Shown here: piece by piece, positions 51,920-61,016 of the stretch
Layout of the letters: every line of letters begins with the position of its first letter
Numbering within the stretch: position 1 is the first letter of the stretch
Origin: Pseudomonadota bacterium
Lineage (GTDB): Bacteria; Pseudomonadota; Gammaproteobacteria; Burkholderiales; Burkholderiaceae_E
Assembly (NCBI GenBank): GCA_023388075.1
Contig: JAEWGX010000131.1
Location: forward strand, 1-64,000
Direction: 5' to 3'
Length of the DNA stretch: 64,000 bases
Notes under the pieces: model-generated
What the model was told of the DNA's origin: nothing
What the model saw: the letters and a program-made list of their open reading frames with translations, nothing else
The model's database searches: none
Program-made: the position numbers and the translations under genes

Positions 51920-52795
51920 ATGATGCGTTCGCCCAGATCCTGGTACCTCGCGGCGATCCTCGCCGCCGCCCTCGGCGCCGCGGCTTGTGCCCAGACCGAC
52001 GCCCAACCGGACGCGACACGGTCCGTCACCGCCCAACCCGCGGCGAAGCCCTTCGAGCCCAGGGTCGGACAGGCAGGCAAGGACGTCATTTGGGTGCCGA
52101 CCTCCCAGGCCCTCGTCGATCGCATGCTCGACATGGCGGCGCTCACGCCCCGTGACAAGCTGGTGGATCTGGGCTCGGGTGACGGCAGGACGGTGATCAC
52201 CGCGGCCCGGCGCGGGGCGACGGCACGCGGCATCGAGTTCAATCCCGACATGGTGGCGCTTTCGCGGCAGGCGGCCAAGGCCGAACGGCTCCCCGGCCGT
52301 GCCACGTTCGAGCAGGGCGACATCTTCGAGGCCGACTTCTCCGACGCGACCGTGGTCACGCTCTTCCTCCTGCCGGATCTCAACCTGCGGCTGCGGCCGA
52401 CGCTGCTCGACATGGCGCCCGGCACCCGGGTGGTGTCCAACTCCTTCGACATGACCGAATGGCAGCCGGACGAGACGGCCCGGGTCACGGAGGGTTGCAC
52501 CGGCTTCTGCTACGCGTACAAGTGGATCGTCCCGGCCAAGGTGGCGGGCGTGTGGTCGCTGGAAGGCGGGCGGCTCGACCTCACGCAGAAGTTCCAGATG
52601 CTGGAGGGCACGCTGGGCAACGGAAAATCGGCGACGCCGATCAGCGACGCACGCCTGGAAGGCTCGCAGATCCGCTTCTCGGTCGGCGGCGACCGCTATA
52701 CAGGCCAGGTGGACGGTCACCGGATGCGTGGCGTGGTCAACGGATCGCGGGCCTGGAGCGCGACGCGGGTCGAGTCACGGGAGGGTGCGCGGTAG
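51920..52795 (+). CDS. SAM-dependent methyltransferase with a lipoprotein signal peptide
   Basis: 291 residues. The signal peptide reads LAAILAAALGAAAC with a lipobox. A class I methyltransferase follows: motif I LVDLGSGDGRTVITAARRG, then ARGIEFNPDMV with the acidic ribose-binding residue. The C-terminal 90 residues form a beta-rich domain with WSLEGGRLDLTQKFQML. AAGGAA precedes the ATG. An exported methyltransferase has no obvious supply of SAM, so the N-terminus is odd. Its last 79 bases overlap the opposing uroporphyrinogen methyltransferase gene. Confidence 0.75.
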   Translation: MMRSPRSWYLAAILAAALGAAACAQTDAQPDATRSVTAQPAAKPFEPRVGQAGKDVIWVPTSQALVDRMLDMAALTPRDKLVDLGSGDGRTVITAARRGATARGIEFNPDMVALSRQAAKAERLPGRATFEQGDIFEADFSDATVVTLFLLPDLNLRLRPTLLDMAPGTRVVSNSFDMTEWQPDETARVTEGCTGFCYAYKWIVPAKVAGVWSLEGGRLDLTQKFQMLEGTLGNGKSATPISDARLEGSQIRFSVGGDRYTGQVDGHRMRGVVNGSRAWSATRVESREGAR

Positions 52796-53571
52796 TCCGA
52801 GGCGGGCGTGTGCCCGTTGCCCGCGCCGAGCAGCAGGATGGCGGGCCTGCCGGACAGCATGGCCGGCAGCGGCGCGAGCGCCCCGAGCGTGGTCGCCACC
52901 GTCGCCTGCGACGGCAGCGACGCGTCCACCATCCACGTGGCGGGCGTATCGGCGGACAGGCCCAGCGAGAGCAGGATGGCGCGGACACGGGCGACGGCGG
53001 TCGCCGCCATGTAGAGCGCGCCGCCGCCCGCGTTGACCAAGGCGCGCGCCCAGTGCAGGTCGTCGGCTTCGCGTCCTGCATCGGGTCCGGGAACCACCGA
53101 TCGCGCGGCCTGGGGCGTGGCCAGCACCATCGCGCGGCGCTGGCGGCGCTCGGTCATCGGCAGCCCGAGGGCCGCGTGCGCGGCCTGTGCCGCTGTGATT
53201 CCCGGCACCACCTCCACCTCGATGCCGGCGGCACGCAACGCATCGAGCTCCTCGCGGGCGCGGGCGAAGAGCAGCGGATCGCCTCCCTTGAGCCGTACCA
53301 CGAGGCCGCCGGCGCGGGCGCAGTCGACCAGCGTGCGGTTGATCCGAGCCTGCTGCATGCTGGGCCGTCCGGCGCGCTTGCCGACATCGACCATCCTGGC
53401 ACGCGTGGCGAGCGCCAGCACCTCGGGCTGCACCAGCGCGTCATGCACCACCCAGTCGGCTTCGGCGAGCAGCCGCGCGGCTCTCAGCGTGAGGAGGTCG
53501 ACGCTGCCGGGGCCGGCGTCAACGAGGACGACCCGGCCCGGCGGCGAGCCGACCGCTTGCGCGCAGGCCAT
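52717..53571 (-). CDS. cobA: Uroporphyrinogen-III C-methyltransferase (SUMT)
   Basis: 284 residues. VVLVDAGPGSVDLLTLRAAR, RLKGGDPLLFARAREEL and EVVPGITAAQAAHAALGLP are the SUMT signature blocks. It makes precorrin-2 with SAM for sirohaem or B12. TERRQRRAM replaces the usual THR(G)xA-type motif. There is no fused CysG dehydrogenase/chelatase domain; a CbiX-type chelatase lies in the same operon. The last 26 codons lie inside the end of the opposing methyltransferase gene, so the C-terminal tail may be noncanonical. Confidence 0.83.
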   Translation of the reverse strand: MACAQAVGSPPGRVVLVDAGPGSVDLLTLRAARLLAEADWVVHDALVQPEVLALATRARMVDVGKRAGRPSMQQARINRTLVDCARAGGLVVRLKGGDPLLFARAREELDALRAAGIEVEVVPGITAAQAAHAALGLPMTERRQRRAMVLATPQAARSVVPGPDAGREADDLHWARALVNAGGGALYMAATAVARVRAILLSLGLSADTPATWMVDASLPSQATVATTLGALAPLPAMLSGRPAILLLGAGNGHTPASDYRAPSRDSTRVALQARDPLTTPRIR

Positions 53572-53581
53572 GCAGGCGGGG

Positions 53582-54109
53582 TCAGCTTTGCAGCCAGGGC
53601 AGGCCTGCGACCCGCCAGCCGCCGATGCGGCCGCGTTGCTTCTGCGAATCCAGCGGACCCTCGAAGCCATGCAGGACGTTCCAGGCGGAACGGTAACCTG
53701 CCTCGGTCGCGACCTTGGCCGCCCCCACCGAGCGCGCGCCGCTGCGGCAGAGGAAGAGCACCTGCCGGTCCTTGGGGACCTGCGCCTCCAACTGCTCCAG
53801 GAAACGCGGATTGCGGGCCTGCTCGCGGCCGATTGCCCATTCGACGTGAAGGGCGCCCGGAACCCGGCCCACCCAATGCAGCTCCTCCGCGGTGCGGACG
53901 TCCACCAGTGTCGCCTGGCCGGACTGCACCAGTTGCCAGGCCTCGCCCGGCGCGATGTCGCCGGCGTAGCCGAGGTCCGGCACTCCGGTGGCGTCACCAC
54001 CACGCTGCACGGGTCCGGCGGCAGCCGACGATCCGGCAGATGCAGCGGGCCGCGCCTGGGAAGGCGCTTGCGGCTGGGCCGCCGTGGGGCGGGTCGGTAC
54101 TGTTTCCAT
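53582..54109 (-). CDS. Rhodanese-like sulfurtransferase
   Basis: 175 residues from the ATG at 54109 (an upstream ATG at 54151 adds 14 residues; neither has a clear ribosome site). The first 45 residues are Pro/Ala-rich. The rhodanese domain has LVDVRTAEELHWVGRVPGA and the active Cys in VLFLCRSGARSVGAA. It sits 10 bases upstream of cobA in the leftward operon, fitting sulfur metabolism. Confidence 0.85.
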   Translation of the reverse strand: METVPTRPTAAQPQAPSQARPAASAGSSAAAGPVQRGGDATGVPDLGYAGDIAPGEAWQLVQSGQATLVDVRTAEELHWVGRVPGALHVEWAIGREQARNPRFLEQLEAQVPKDRQVLFLCRSGARSVGAAKVATEAGYRSAWNVLHGFEGPLDSQKQRGRIGGWRVAGLPWLQS

Positions 54110-54177
54110 TACCGCAGCATAGTCCCACGTCGCGGCGGGGGCCAACGACATTGTGGGCGTGACGTTATAGCCCCAGG

Positions 54178-54555
54178 TTAATTGGCCTGGTGGCCAAGCG
54201 CGGCCACCAATGCCGCACGGATCCGGGCCGATTCGAGGAGCGGCGGACTCACCGTCACGCGAAGCCCCGGCCGGGAACGGGTGGCTTCGGCTACCAGCTT
54301 CGGCAGGTCGACCCCGGTGTGGGCGCCGCCCGCAAGGAAGAGCGGATGGACCTCGATCTCGTCGTGCCCGTCGTCGGCGAGCTCCGCGAGCACCTCCGGC
54401 AGTGCGGGCGCCATCAGCTCGAGGAAGGCGATGCGGACCGCGCGCCCGGGATTCGCCTGCCGGAACTCCTGCAGCAGCAGCTCGAACGGCGCGCGCCAGG
54501 CCGGGCTGCGCGAGCCGTGGCAGAACAGGACGGTGGCGCGGGCGGGGCCGGTCAC
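54178..54555 (-). CDS. cbiX: Sirohydrochlorin chelatase, CbiX short type
   Basis: 125 residues, the single-domain length of CbiX-S/SirB. A metal-binding His is in LFCHGSRSPAW and a second in PLFLAGGAHTGVDLP. It inserts Fe or Co into sirohydrochlorin. Placed with the SUMT and rhodanese genes, it supports a sirohaem route for sulfite reductase; cobalt for B12 is the alternative, as metH next door uses cobalamin. Confidence 0.85.
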   Translation of the reverse strand: MTGPARATVLFCHGSRSPAWRAPFELLLQEFRQANPGRAVRIAFLELMAPALPEVLAELADDGHDEIEVHPLFLAGGAHTGVDLPKLVAEATRSRPGLRVTVSPPLLESARIRAALVAALGHQAN

Positions 54556-54604
54556 ACCAGTGGCGCCTCGGTTGTCGAGGCGGCAGGCGCAGCGCCTTCC
54601 GGCT

Positions 54605-55300
54605 TCAGTCCACCCGCACGCGCAGCGAGCCGAGACCGTCCACCGTGCCGACCATCAGGTCCCCGCGGACGACCGCGGCCACGCCTTCGGGCGTGCCGGA
54701 GTAGATGAGGTCACCCGGCGCGAGCGTCCAGTACGACGAGAGGTGCTCGATGGTCTCGGCGACGTTCCAGATGAGCTTGTCGATCGTGCTCTCCTGGCGG
54801 ACCTCGTCGTTGACGGTCAGGCGGATGGCGCCTTTGTCGATCCAGCCGGTGCGCGACAGCGGGTGGATCGGCCCGATCGGCGCGGATTCCTCGAAGGCCT
54901 TGCCGATCTCCCAGGGACGTCCCTGCTTCTTCGCATCGCCCTGCAGGTCGCGTCGGGTCATGTCGAGGCCGACGGCGTAGCCGTACACATGGTCCTTCGC
55001 GTTCGCGGCCGTGATTGCGCTGCCCCCCTTGCCGATCGCAACCACCAGCTCGATCTCGTGGTGCAGATTGGAGGTGCCGGCCGGATAGCGGATGGCGCCG
55101 GTCTCGCCCTCCGCGACGTAGACGACGGCATCGGCCGGCTTCATGAAGAAGAACGGCGGCTCGCGCCCCGTGTAGCCCATCTCCTTGGCATGCTCGACGT
55201 AGTTGCGGCCCACGCAGTAGATGCGGCGCACGGGAAAGTGCTGGTCGGTTCCCGCGACGGGGACCGAGACGATGGGCGGCTGTGGCACGACGTAGTTCAC
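54605..55300 (-). CDS. Fumarylacetoacetate hydrolase family protein
   Basis: 231 residues. RRIYCVGRNYVEHAKEMG, then metal ligands in SNLHHEIELVVAIG and KSYD-like GYAVGLDMTRRDLQ, define the FAH family. Members cleave fumarylpyruvate, acylpyruvates or decarboxylate oxaloacetate. The GTG at 55300 is chosen because AGGAAG lies about 6 bases before it and MNYV-type starts are usual; an ATG at 55330 is the alternative. It is divergent from metH. Confidence 0.87.
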   Translation of the reverse strand: MNYVVPQPPIVSVPVAGTDQHFPVRRIYCVGRNYVEHAKEMGYTGREPPFFFMKPADAVVYVAEGETGAIRYPAGTSNLHHEIELVVAIGKGGSAITAANAKDHVYGYAVGLDMTRRDLQGDAKKQGRPWEIGKAFEESAPIGPIHPLSRTGWIDKGAIRLTVNDEVRQESTIDKLIWNVAETIEHLSSYWTLAPGDLIYSGTPEGVAAVVRGDLMVGTVDGLGSLRVRVD

Positions 55301-55431
55301 GGCGATCTTCCTGTCCGAGCTGCAACCCATGATCTTCGCTGGATCCGATCAGGCAAGTCAAATCGACCGCAGTCCCGGCAACGATGTCCCGGACCGTAAC
55401 CCACGTCACGGTCGCTCCGGTACCCGGTTGA

Positions 55432-55437
55432 TAGAAT
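55432..55437 (+). promoter_or_regulatory. Possible -10 box of metH
   Basis: TAGAAT in TTGATAGAATGCC lies 28 bases before the metH start. No good -35 is visible. I see no cobalamin or SAH riboswitch fold in the 134 bases between 55331 and 55464. Confidence 0.35.
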
Positions 55438-55464
55438 GCCGGCTTTTGGAGGGACCCGTTCCCC

Positions 55465-58400
55465 ATGCCCGCAGTCCCGCAGCCCGCCGCCCCGATCCGC
55501 CTCGTGAGTCCAGTGGAGGAGCGCCTGAGGGACCTCCTCGCAAGCCGCATCCTCGTCCTCGACGGCGCGATGGGAACGATGATCCAGCGCTACCGGCTGA
55601 CCGAGGAGCAGTTCCGCGGTGACCGCTTCGCCGCGCATCCGAAGGACGTGAAGGGCAACAACGAGCTGCTTTCGCTCACGCGCCCCTCGATCATCACCGA
55701 GATCCACGAGCAGTACCTGGCCGCGGGGGCCGACCTGATCGAGACCAACACCTTCGGCGCAACCGCGGTGGCGCAGGGCGACTACGGCCTGGCGGACCTG
55801 GCGTACGAGATGAACGTCGCATCGGCCCGGCTCGCGCGGGCGGCCTGCGACAAGTTCGCCACCGCGGACCGGCCGCGTTTCGTCGCCGGCGCGATGGGCC
55901 CGCAACCGAAGACCGCGTCCATCTCGCCGGACGTCAACGATCCGGGCGCGCGCAACACCACCTTCGACGAGCTGAGGGCCGCCTACCACGACCAGGCCCG
56001 CGGGCTGATCGACGGCGGCGCGGACGTGCTGCTGGTCGAGACGGTGTTCGACACGCTGAACGCCAAGGCCTGCCTCTTCGCCATCGACGAGATCAACGCG
56101 GAGCGCGCCGGGCGCGGCGAGCCACCGCTGCCGATCATGATCTCCGGCACGGTGACCGACGCATCCGGCCGCATCCTCTCGGGGCAGACCGTGGAGGCGT
56201 TCTGGAACTCGGTTCGGCACGCGCGCCCGCTCACCGTCGGGCTCAACTGCGCGCTCGGCGCCGCGCTGATGCGGCCCTACATCGAGGAGCTCTCGCGCAA
56301 GGCCGACACCTTCGTCTGCGTCTACCCGAACGCGGGGCTGCCCAACCCGATGGCAGAGACCGGGTTCGACGAGACGCCGGATGTCACTTCGCGCCTGCTC
56401 GGGGAGTTCGCCGAGAGCGGTTTCGTCAACATCGCCGGCGGCTGCTGCGGCACCACGCCGGAGCACGTCGCCGCGATCGCCGCGGCAGTGGCCGGCCAGG
56501 CGCCGCGCCCGGTGCCGAAAATCGCGCCGGCGATGCGCCTCTCGGGCCTGGAGGCTTTCAACATCGACGACGACTCGCTCTTCGTCAACGTGGGCGAGCG
56601 CACCAACGTCACTGGCTCGAAGGCGTTCGCGCGCCTGATCCTGAACGAGCAGTTCGACGAGGCGCTGCAGGTGGCCCGCCAGCAGGTGGAGAACGGCGCC
56701 CAGGTCATCGACGTCAACATGGACGAGGCGATGCTGGATTCGCAGAAGGCGATGACGCGTTTCCTCAACCTGATCGCCTCGGAGCCGGACATCTCGCGCG
56801 TGCCGATCATGATCGACAGCTCCAAATGGAGCGTGATCGAGGCGGGGCTCAAGTGCGTGCAGGGCAAGTCGGTGGTGAACTCCATCTCGCTCAAGGAAGG
56901 CGAGGCGGAGTTCATCCGCCAGGCGACGCTCGTGCGCCGGTACGGCGCGGCGGCCATCGTCATGGCGTTCGACGAGGAGGGCCAGGCCGACAGCTTCGAG
57001 CGCAAGATCGCGATCTGCAAGCGCGCCTACGACATCCTGGTCTCCAAGGTGGACTTCCCGGCCGAGGACATCATCTTCGATCCGAACATCTTCGCGATCG
57101 CCACCGGGATCGAGGAGCACGACAACTACGCCAACGACTTCATCGCGGCTTGCCGGTGGATACGGGAGAACTTGCCGCAGGCGCGGGTCTCGGGCGGCGT
57201 CTCCAACGTTTCGTTCTCGTTTCGCGGCAACGATCCGGCGCGCGAGGCGATCCATACGGTGTTCCTCTACCACGCCATCCAGGCCGGGCTCACGATGGGC
57301 ATCGTCAACGCCGGCATGATGGGCGTCTACGACCAGCTCGACCCGGAGCTGCGCACTCGGGTCGAGGACATCGTGCTCAACCGTCCCCCCACGCTGCCCG
57401 CGGACCTGCCGGCGGATTCGCCGGAGCGCGAGAAGACCGCGACCGAGCGCCTGATCGAGTTCGCCGCGACGCTCAAGGCCGGCGGCGCGCGCAAGGAAGA
57501 GGATCTCGGCTGGCGGCAGAGGCCCGTCGCCGAGCGGCTCTCGCATGCGCTGGTGCACGGCATCACCAACTGGATCGTCGAGGACACCGAGGAAGTCAGG
57601 GCGGCAATGGCCGCCGAGGGCAAGCGGCCGATCGAGGTGATCGAAGGGCCGCTGATGGACGGCATGAACATCGTCGGCGACCTGTTCGGCGCCGGCAAGA
57701 TGTTCCTGCCGCAGGTGGTCAAGTCGGCGCGCGTGATGAAGCTCGCGGTGGCCCACCTGCTGCCCTACATCGAGGCCGAGAAGGCGCAGATCGCGGCTGC
57801 CGGCGGCGATACCCGCGCGCGCGGCAAGCTGGTGATCGCCACCGTCAAGGGGGACGTGCACGACATCGGCAAGAACATCGTCACCGTCGTGCTCCAGTGC
57901 AACAACTTCGAGGTCGTCAACATGGGGGTGATGGTTCCCTGCAGCGACATCCTCGCCATGGCGAAGGCCGAGAATGCGGACATGGTCGGCCTCTCCGGCC
58001 TCATCACCCCGTCGCTCGAGGAGATGGCCCATGTCGCGAGCGAGATGGAGCGGGATCCGTACTTCCGTGATCGCGGCCTGCCGCTGTTGATCGGCGGCGC
58101 CACCACCTCCCGGGTGCACACCGCGGTCAAGGTGGCGCCCAACTACTCCGGCCCGGTGATCTACGTGCCCGACGCATCGCGCTCGGTGCCGGTTGCGCAG
58201 GCGCTCGTCTCGGACGACCAGCGCGCGGATTTCCTCGAGAAGCTGAAGGTGGAGTACGAGCGGGTGCGCGTGCAGCACGCCGCCAAGAAGGGACCGGACC
58301 TGGTCACGCTGCTGCAGGCGCGCGCCAACAAGACGAAGATCGACTGGCTCATGAGGGCGGACGACCGCCCCGAGCAGGCGGGGCTGCATGCGGTGGCACG

Positions 58401-59331
58401 CTACCAGCCGCCGCGGCCCAAGTTCATCGGCCGGCGGGTGTTCCGCAACTTCGACCTCGCCGAGCTCGCCCGCTACATCGACTGGGGGCCGCTCTTCCAG
58501 ACGTGGGACCTGCATGGCGCCTTCCCGAAGATCCTTGAGGACGAGCTGGTCGGCGAGTCCGCCCGGCGCGTCTTCGCCGACGGCCAGGCGATGCTCGAAC
58601 GGATCATCAAGGGCCGCTGGCTCTCGGCGAACGGAGTGGTCGCCTTCCTTCCGGCCAATTCGATCAACGACGACGACATCGAGATCTACACCGACGACAG
58701 CCGCAGCGAGGTGGCCTTCGTCTGGCGCAACCTGCGCCAGCAGGTCGCCAAGCGCGAAGGCGTCGACAACAAGTGCCTGGCGGACTTCATCGCGCCGCGC
58801 GCGATCGATGGCCGACCGAGCGGCATCGCCGACTACATCGGCATGTTCGCGGTCACCGCGGGCATCGGCGTGGAGGAGAAGGAGCGCAAGTTCGCCGCCG
58901 AGCACGACGACTACTCGTCGATCATGTTCAAGGGGCTTGCCGACCGCCTGGCCGAGGCGTTCGCCGAGTGCCTGCACGAGCGCGTCCGCAAGGACCTGTG
59001 GGGCTACGCGGCCGACGAGCAGCTCTCCAACGAGGAGCTCATCAAGGAGGCCTATGTCGGCATCCGCCCGGCGCCCGGCTATCCGGCCTGCCCCGAGCAC
59101 ACCGTCAAGCGCGCGCTCTTCGACTTCCTGGAGTGCGAGGAGATCGGCATGACCCTCACCGAGGGCTATTCGATGATGCCGGCCGCAAGCGTCTCGGGCT
59201 TCTACTTCTCGCATCCGCAATCGACCTACTTCAACGTCGGACCGATCGGGACCGACCAGTTGCAGGACTACGCGATGCGCTCGGGGCGCGACGAGAAGGA
59301 GCTGCGCCGGGCTCTCGCGCAATCCTTGTGA
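55465..59331 (+). CDS. metH: Cobalamin-dependent methionine synthase, full length
   Basis: 1288 residues, with all four modules. The homocysteine domain (to about residue 340) has zinc Cys in GLNCALG and GGCCGTTP. The methyltetrahydrofolate domain begins at NVGERTNVTGS (about 375). The cobalamin domain has the lower-ligand His in GDVHDIGKN (about 797) after a helical cap. The SAM-binding reactivation domain ends with SHPQSTYFNVGPIG (about 1250). It transfers the methyl of methyltetrahydrofolate to homocysteine. GGAGGG lies 15 bases before the ATG. Many related bacteria split metH in two genes; here it is single. Confidence 0.96.
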   Translation: MPAVPQPAAPIRLVSPVEERLRDLLASRILVLDGAMGTMIQRYRLTEEQFRGDRFAAHPKDVKGNNELLSLTRPSIITEIHEQYLAAGADLIETNTFGATAVAQGDYGLADLAYEMNVASARLARAACDKFATADRPRFVAGAMGPQPKTASISPDVNDPGARNTTFDELRAAYHDQARGLIDGGADVLLVETVFDTLNAKACLFAIDEINAERAGRGEPPLPIMISGTVTDASGRILSGQTVEAFWNSVRHARPLTVGLNCALGAALMRPYIEELSRKADTFVCVYPNAGLPNPMAETGFDETPDVTSRLLGEFAESGFVNIAGGCCGTTPEHVAAIAAAVAGQAPRPVPKIAPAMRLSGLEAFNIDDDSLFVNVGERTNVTGSKAFARLILNEQFDEALQVARQQVENGAQVIDVNMDEAMLDSQKAMTRFLNLIASEPDISRVPIMIDSSKWSVIEAGLKCVQGKSVVNSISLKEGEAEFIRQATLVRRYGAAAIVMAFDEEGQADSFERKIAICKRAYDILVSKVDFPAEDIIFDPNIFAIATGIEEHDNYANDFIAACRWIRENLPQARVSGGVSNVSFSFRGNDPAREAIHTVFLYHAIQAGLTMGIVNAGMMGVYDQLDPELRTRVEDIVLNRPPTLPADLPADSPEREKTATERLIEFAATLKAGGARKEEDLGWRQRPVAERLSHALVHGITNWIVEDTEEVRAAMAAEGKRPIEVIEGPLMDGMNIVGDLFGAGKMFLPQVVKSARVMKLAVAHLLPYIEAEKAQIAAAGGDTRARGKLVIATVKGDVHDIGKNIVTVVLQCNNFEVVNMGVMVPCSDILAMAKAENADMVGLSGLITPSLEEMAHVASEMERDPYFRDRGLPLLIGGATTSRVHTAVKVAPNYSGPVIYVPDASRSVPVAQALVSDDQRADFLEKLKVEYERVRVQHAAKKGPDLVTLLQARANKTKIDWLMRADDRPEQAGLHAVARYQPPRPKFIGRRVFRNFDLAELARYIDWGPLFQTWDLHGAFPKILEDELVGESARRVFADGQAMLERIIKGRWLSANGVVAFLPANSINDDDIEIYTDDSRSEVAFVWRNLRQQVAKREGVDNKCLADFIAPRAIDGRPSGIADYIGMFAVTAGIGVEEKERKFAAEHDDYSSIMFKGLADRLAEAFAECLHERVRKDLWGYAADEQLSNEELIKEAYVGIRPAPGYPACPEHTVKRALFDFLECEEIGMTLTEGYSMMPAASVSGFYFSHPQSTYFNVGPIGTDQLQDYAMRSGRDEKELRRALAQSL

Positions 59332-59359
59332 GCGGCGGGGCAGCGAGCCCGCGGTGGCG

Positions 59360-59665
59360 TCAGATGGCCACGTAGATGGCGTCGCCGTCGACCCGGACCG
59401 GGTAGGTCCGGAGGTCCTCCGTCGCCGGCTCGCACAGGGCCTTCCCCGTCCGGATATCGAAGCGCGCCTGGTGCAGGGGGCATTCGATGCAGCCGTCCTC
59501 CAGCCAGCCGTCCGAGAGCAGCGCGTGGGCATGCGTGCAGACGTCGTCGGTGGCGAAATACTCGCCGCCGCTGCGGTAGAGGGCGATGCTGGTGCCATTC
59601 GCGAGCACGCCGAGCGCCTCGTCGTCACCCAGCTGGCTCGTGGCCGCCACCCGGACCCAGTTCAT
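59360..59665 (-). CDS. Rieske-type ferredoxin
   Basis: 101 residues, small Rieske [2Fe-2S] ferredoxin type. The ligands are in CTHAHALLSDG and CIECPLHQARFD (Cys-x-His and Cys-x-x-His). Such proteins deliver electrons to ring-hydroxylating oxygenases or act with nitrite reductase. No oxygenase is next to it. GGAGAAGG precedes the ATG. It ends convergently with metH. Confidence 0.9.
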   Translation of the reverse strand: MNWVRVAATSQLGDDEALGVLANGTSIALYRSGGEYFATDDVCTHAHALLSDGWLEDGCIECPLHQARFDIRTGKALCEPATEDLRTYPVRVDGDAIYVAI

Positions 59666-59857
59666 GATCCCTTCTCCTCGTCGGCGCCAGGGCCGCGCGG
59701 TGGTGCCGTGCGGCGAGCCGGCCGAGCTGGGAGGATACACGGGCTGCAGGGAATGCGAGAGGGCGCCGCGTCCGCTGCGTGCATCCCCGCACGTCCGTGC
59801 TACCGTAGCAGATTGGCAGGCCGCGGTGCGCAACGTGCCGGCACGAGCGGAACCGGC

Positions 59858-60364
59858 ATGGCGCAGGACGTCGACATGGAAGACAGGCAGGACAGGTCGC
59901 AGGCAGCGACGGCGCTTCGATCGCAAGGACGCATCGGCGAGCGCGCGCGGGAGCGCCTCGCCGCCATCGCCGTGGTGCGGCGCGCGTTCGCCGCCGGCGC
60001 GCCCGGCAAGGCCGGAGCGCGACGCGGCTTCGGCGCCGTCGTGGCCGGCAAGCGCGGCGCCCGGGGCGACGGGGTGGACATCGACGACCACATCCGCCTC
60101 GCGGTCCGCGAGGAAACCGCCGCCTCTCTCGGCGTTGCCGGCCGCAGGCTGGGTGACTGCATGGCGGCGCTGCTTGCCTGCGGTCACGAGGCGACCCGCG
60201 AGCGGATCGCGCTGCGCGACCAGGCGGTGCAGGCGCTCTGGGAGTTCGTCGTGCAACGCGAGGCGGTCGGCCTCACCGACCACCGCCTCCTCGAGCAGCA
60301 CTATGGCGTGACCGCCGAGTTGTGGCGGCGCATGGGCGCCGCGCCGGCGCATCCGATCGGCTGA
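59858..60364 (+). CDS. DUF6665-like hypothetical protein
   Basis: 168 residues from the ATG at 59858. The C-terminal 100 residues (ETAASLGVAGRRLGDCMAAL, then WEFVVQREAVGLTDHRLLEQ and HYGVTAELWRRMGA) resemble DUF6665, a helical family of unknown function. The first 65 are Arg/Ala-rich and may not be translated. It starts a rightward unit of four closely spaced genes. Confidence 0.6.
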   Translation: MAQDVDMEDRQDRSQAATALRSQGRIGERARERLAAIAVVRRAFAAGAPGKAGARRGFGAVVAGKRGARGDGVDIDDHIRLAVREETAASLGVAGRRLGDCMAALLACGHEATRERIALRDQAVQALWEFVVQREAVGLTDHRLLEQHYGVTAELWRRMGAAPAHPIG

Positions 60365-60377
60365 CGGCGTCGCGGCG

Positions 60378-61016
60378 ATGTTCGGCGCTTTCCTGCTCGC
60401 GAGCCTGGCGCTCGCCCTGACACCCGGTCCGGCCGTCATCTACCTGCTCACCCGCACGCTGGCCCATGGCCGGCGGGCCGGCTTCGCCTCGCTCGCCGGC
60501 GTCGCGCTGGGCAATCTGGGCAACGCGGTCGGCGCCTCGCTCGGGCTCGCCGCGTTGTTCGCGGTCTCGGCACTGGCCTTCACCGTGGTGAAGCTCGCCG
60601 GCGCGGCGTATCTCGTGTACCTCGGCATCCAGGCCCTGCGCTCGCGTCCTGTCGGCACGGTCGGCGTGATCGCGGCGCCGCCGAGCGCCCGCGCGGTGTT
60701 CCGCGACGGCTTCCTGGTGGCGTTGCTCAATCCCAAGACGGCGCTCTTCTTCGCCGCGTTCCTGCCGCAGTTCATCGACGCATCGTCCGCGCCCCTGCTG
60801 CAGGGCGTGCTGCTCGCGAGCGTGTTCATCCTGGTGGCCGCCCTGACCGACGCCATCTATGTCCTGGCCGCGAGCCGGCTGGCCGGGTGGCACGCGGCGG
60901 GCGCGGCGCCCCTGCCGGGCCACCGGCTGCTGGAGTGGGCAGGCCGCTATCTCGGCGCCTCCGTCTTCATCGGGCTCGGGGTCTACACCGCCCTCTCGGA
61001 GCCCCGGGCCAGGTGA
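60378..61016 (+). CDS. LysE/RhtB-family amino acid exporter
   Basis: 212 residues with six helices. LTPGPAVIYLLTRTLAHGRR is the LysE/RhtB start, and FLVALLNPKTALFFAAFLPQ the second conserved block. It exports an amino acid or similar metabolite by proton exchange. It overlaps the exonuclease gene by 4 bases (GTGA). The cargo is not predictable. Confidence 0.9.
   Translation: MFGAFLLASLALALTPGPAVIYLLTRTLAHGRRAGFASLAGVALGNLGNAVGASLGLAALFAVSALAFTVVKLAGAAYLVYLGIQALRSRPVGTVGVIAAPPSARAVFRDGFLVALLNPKTALFFAAFLPQFIDASSAPLLQGVLLASVFILVAALTDAIYVLAASRLAGWHAAGAAPLPGHRLLEWAGRYLGASVFIGLGVYTALSEPRAR

Noticed and set aside
55331..55464. Cobalamin or SAH riboswitch before metH
   Set aside because: No conserved B12-box or SAH-aptamer sequence is visible and the space is too short for a full cobalamin aptamer.
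55297..59628. A 1443-codon open frame on the minus strand opposite metH
   Set aside because: It is the antisense of a clear methionine synthase gene; long antisense frames are expected at about 70% GC, and its Arg/His/Asp-rich text has no domain.
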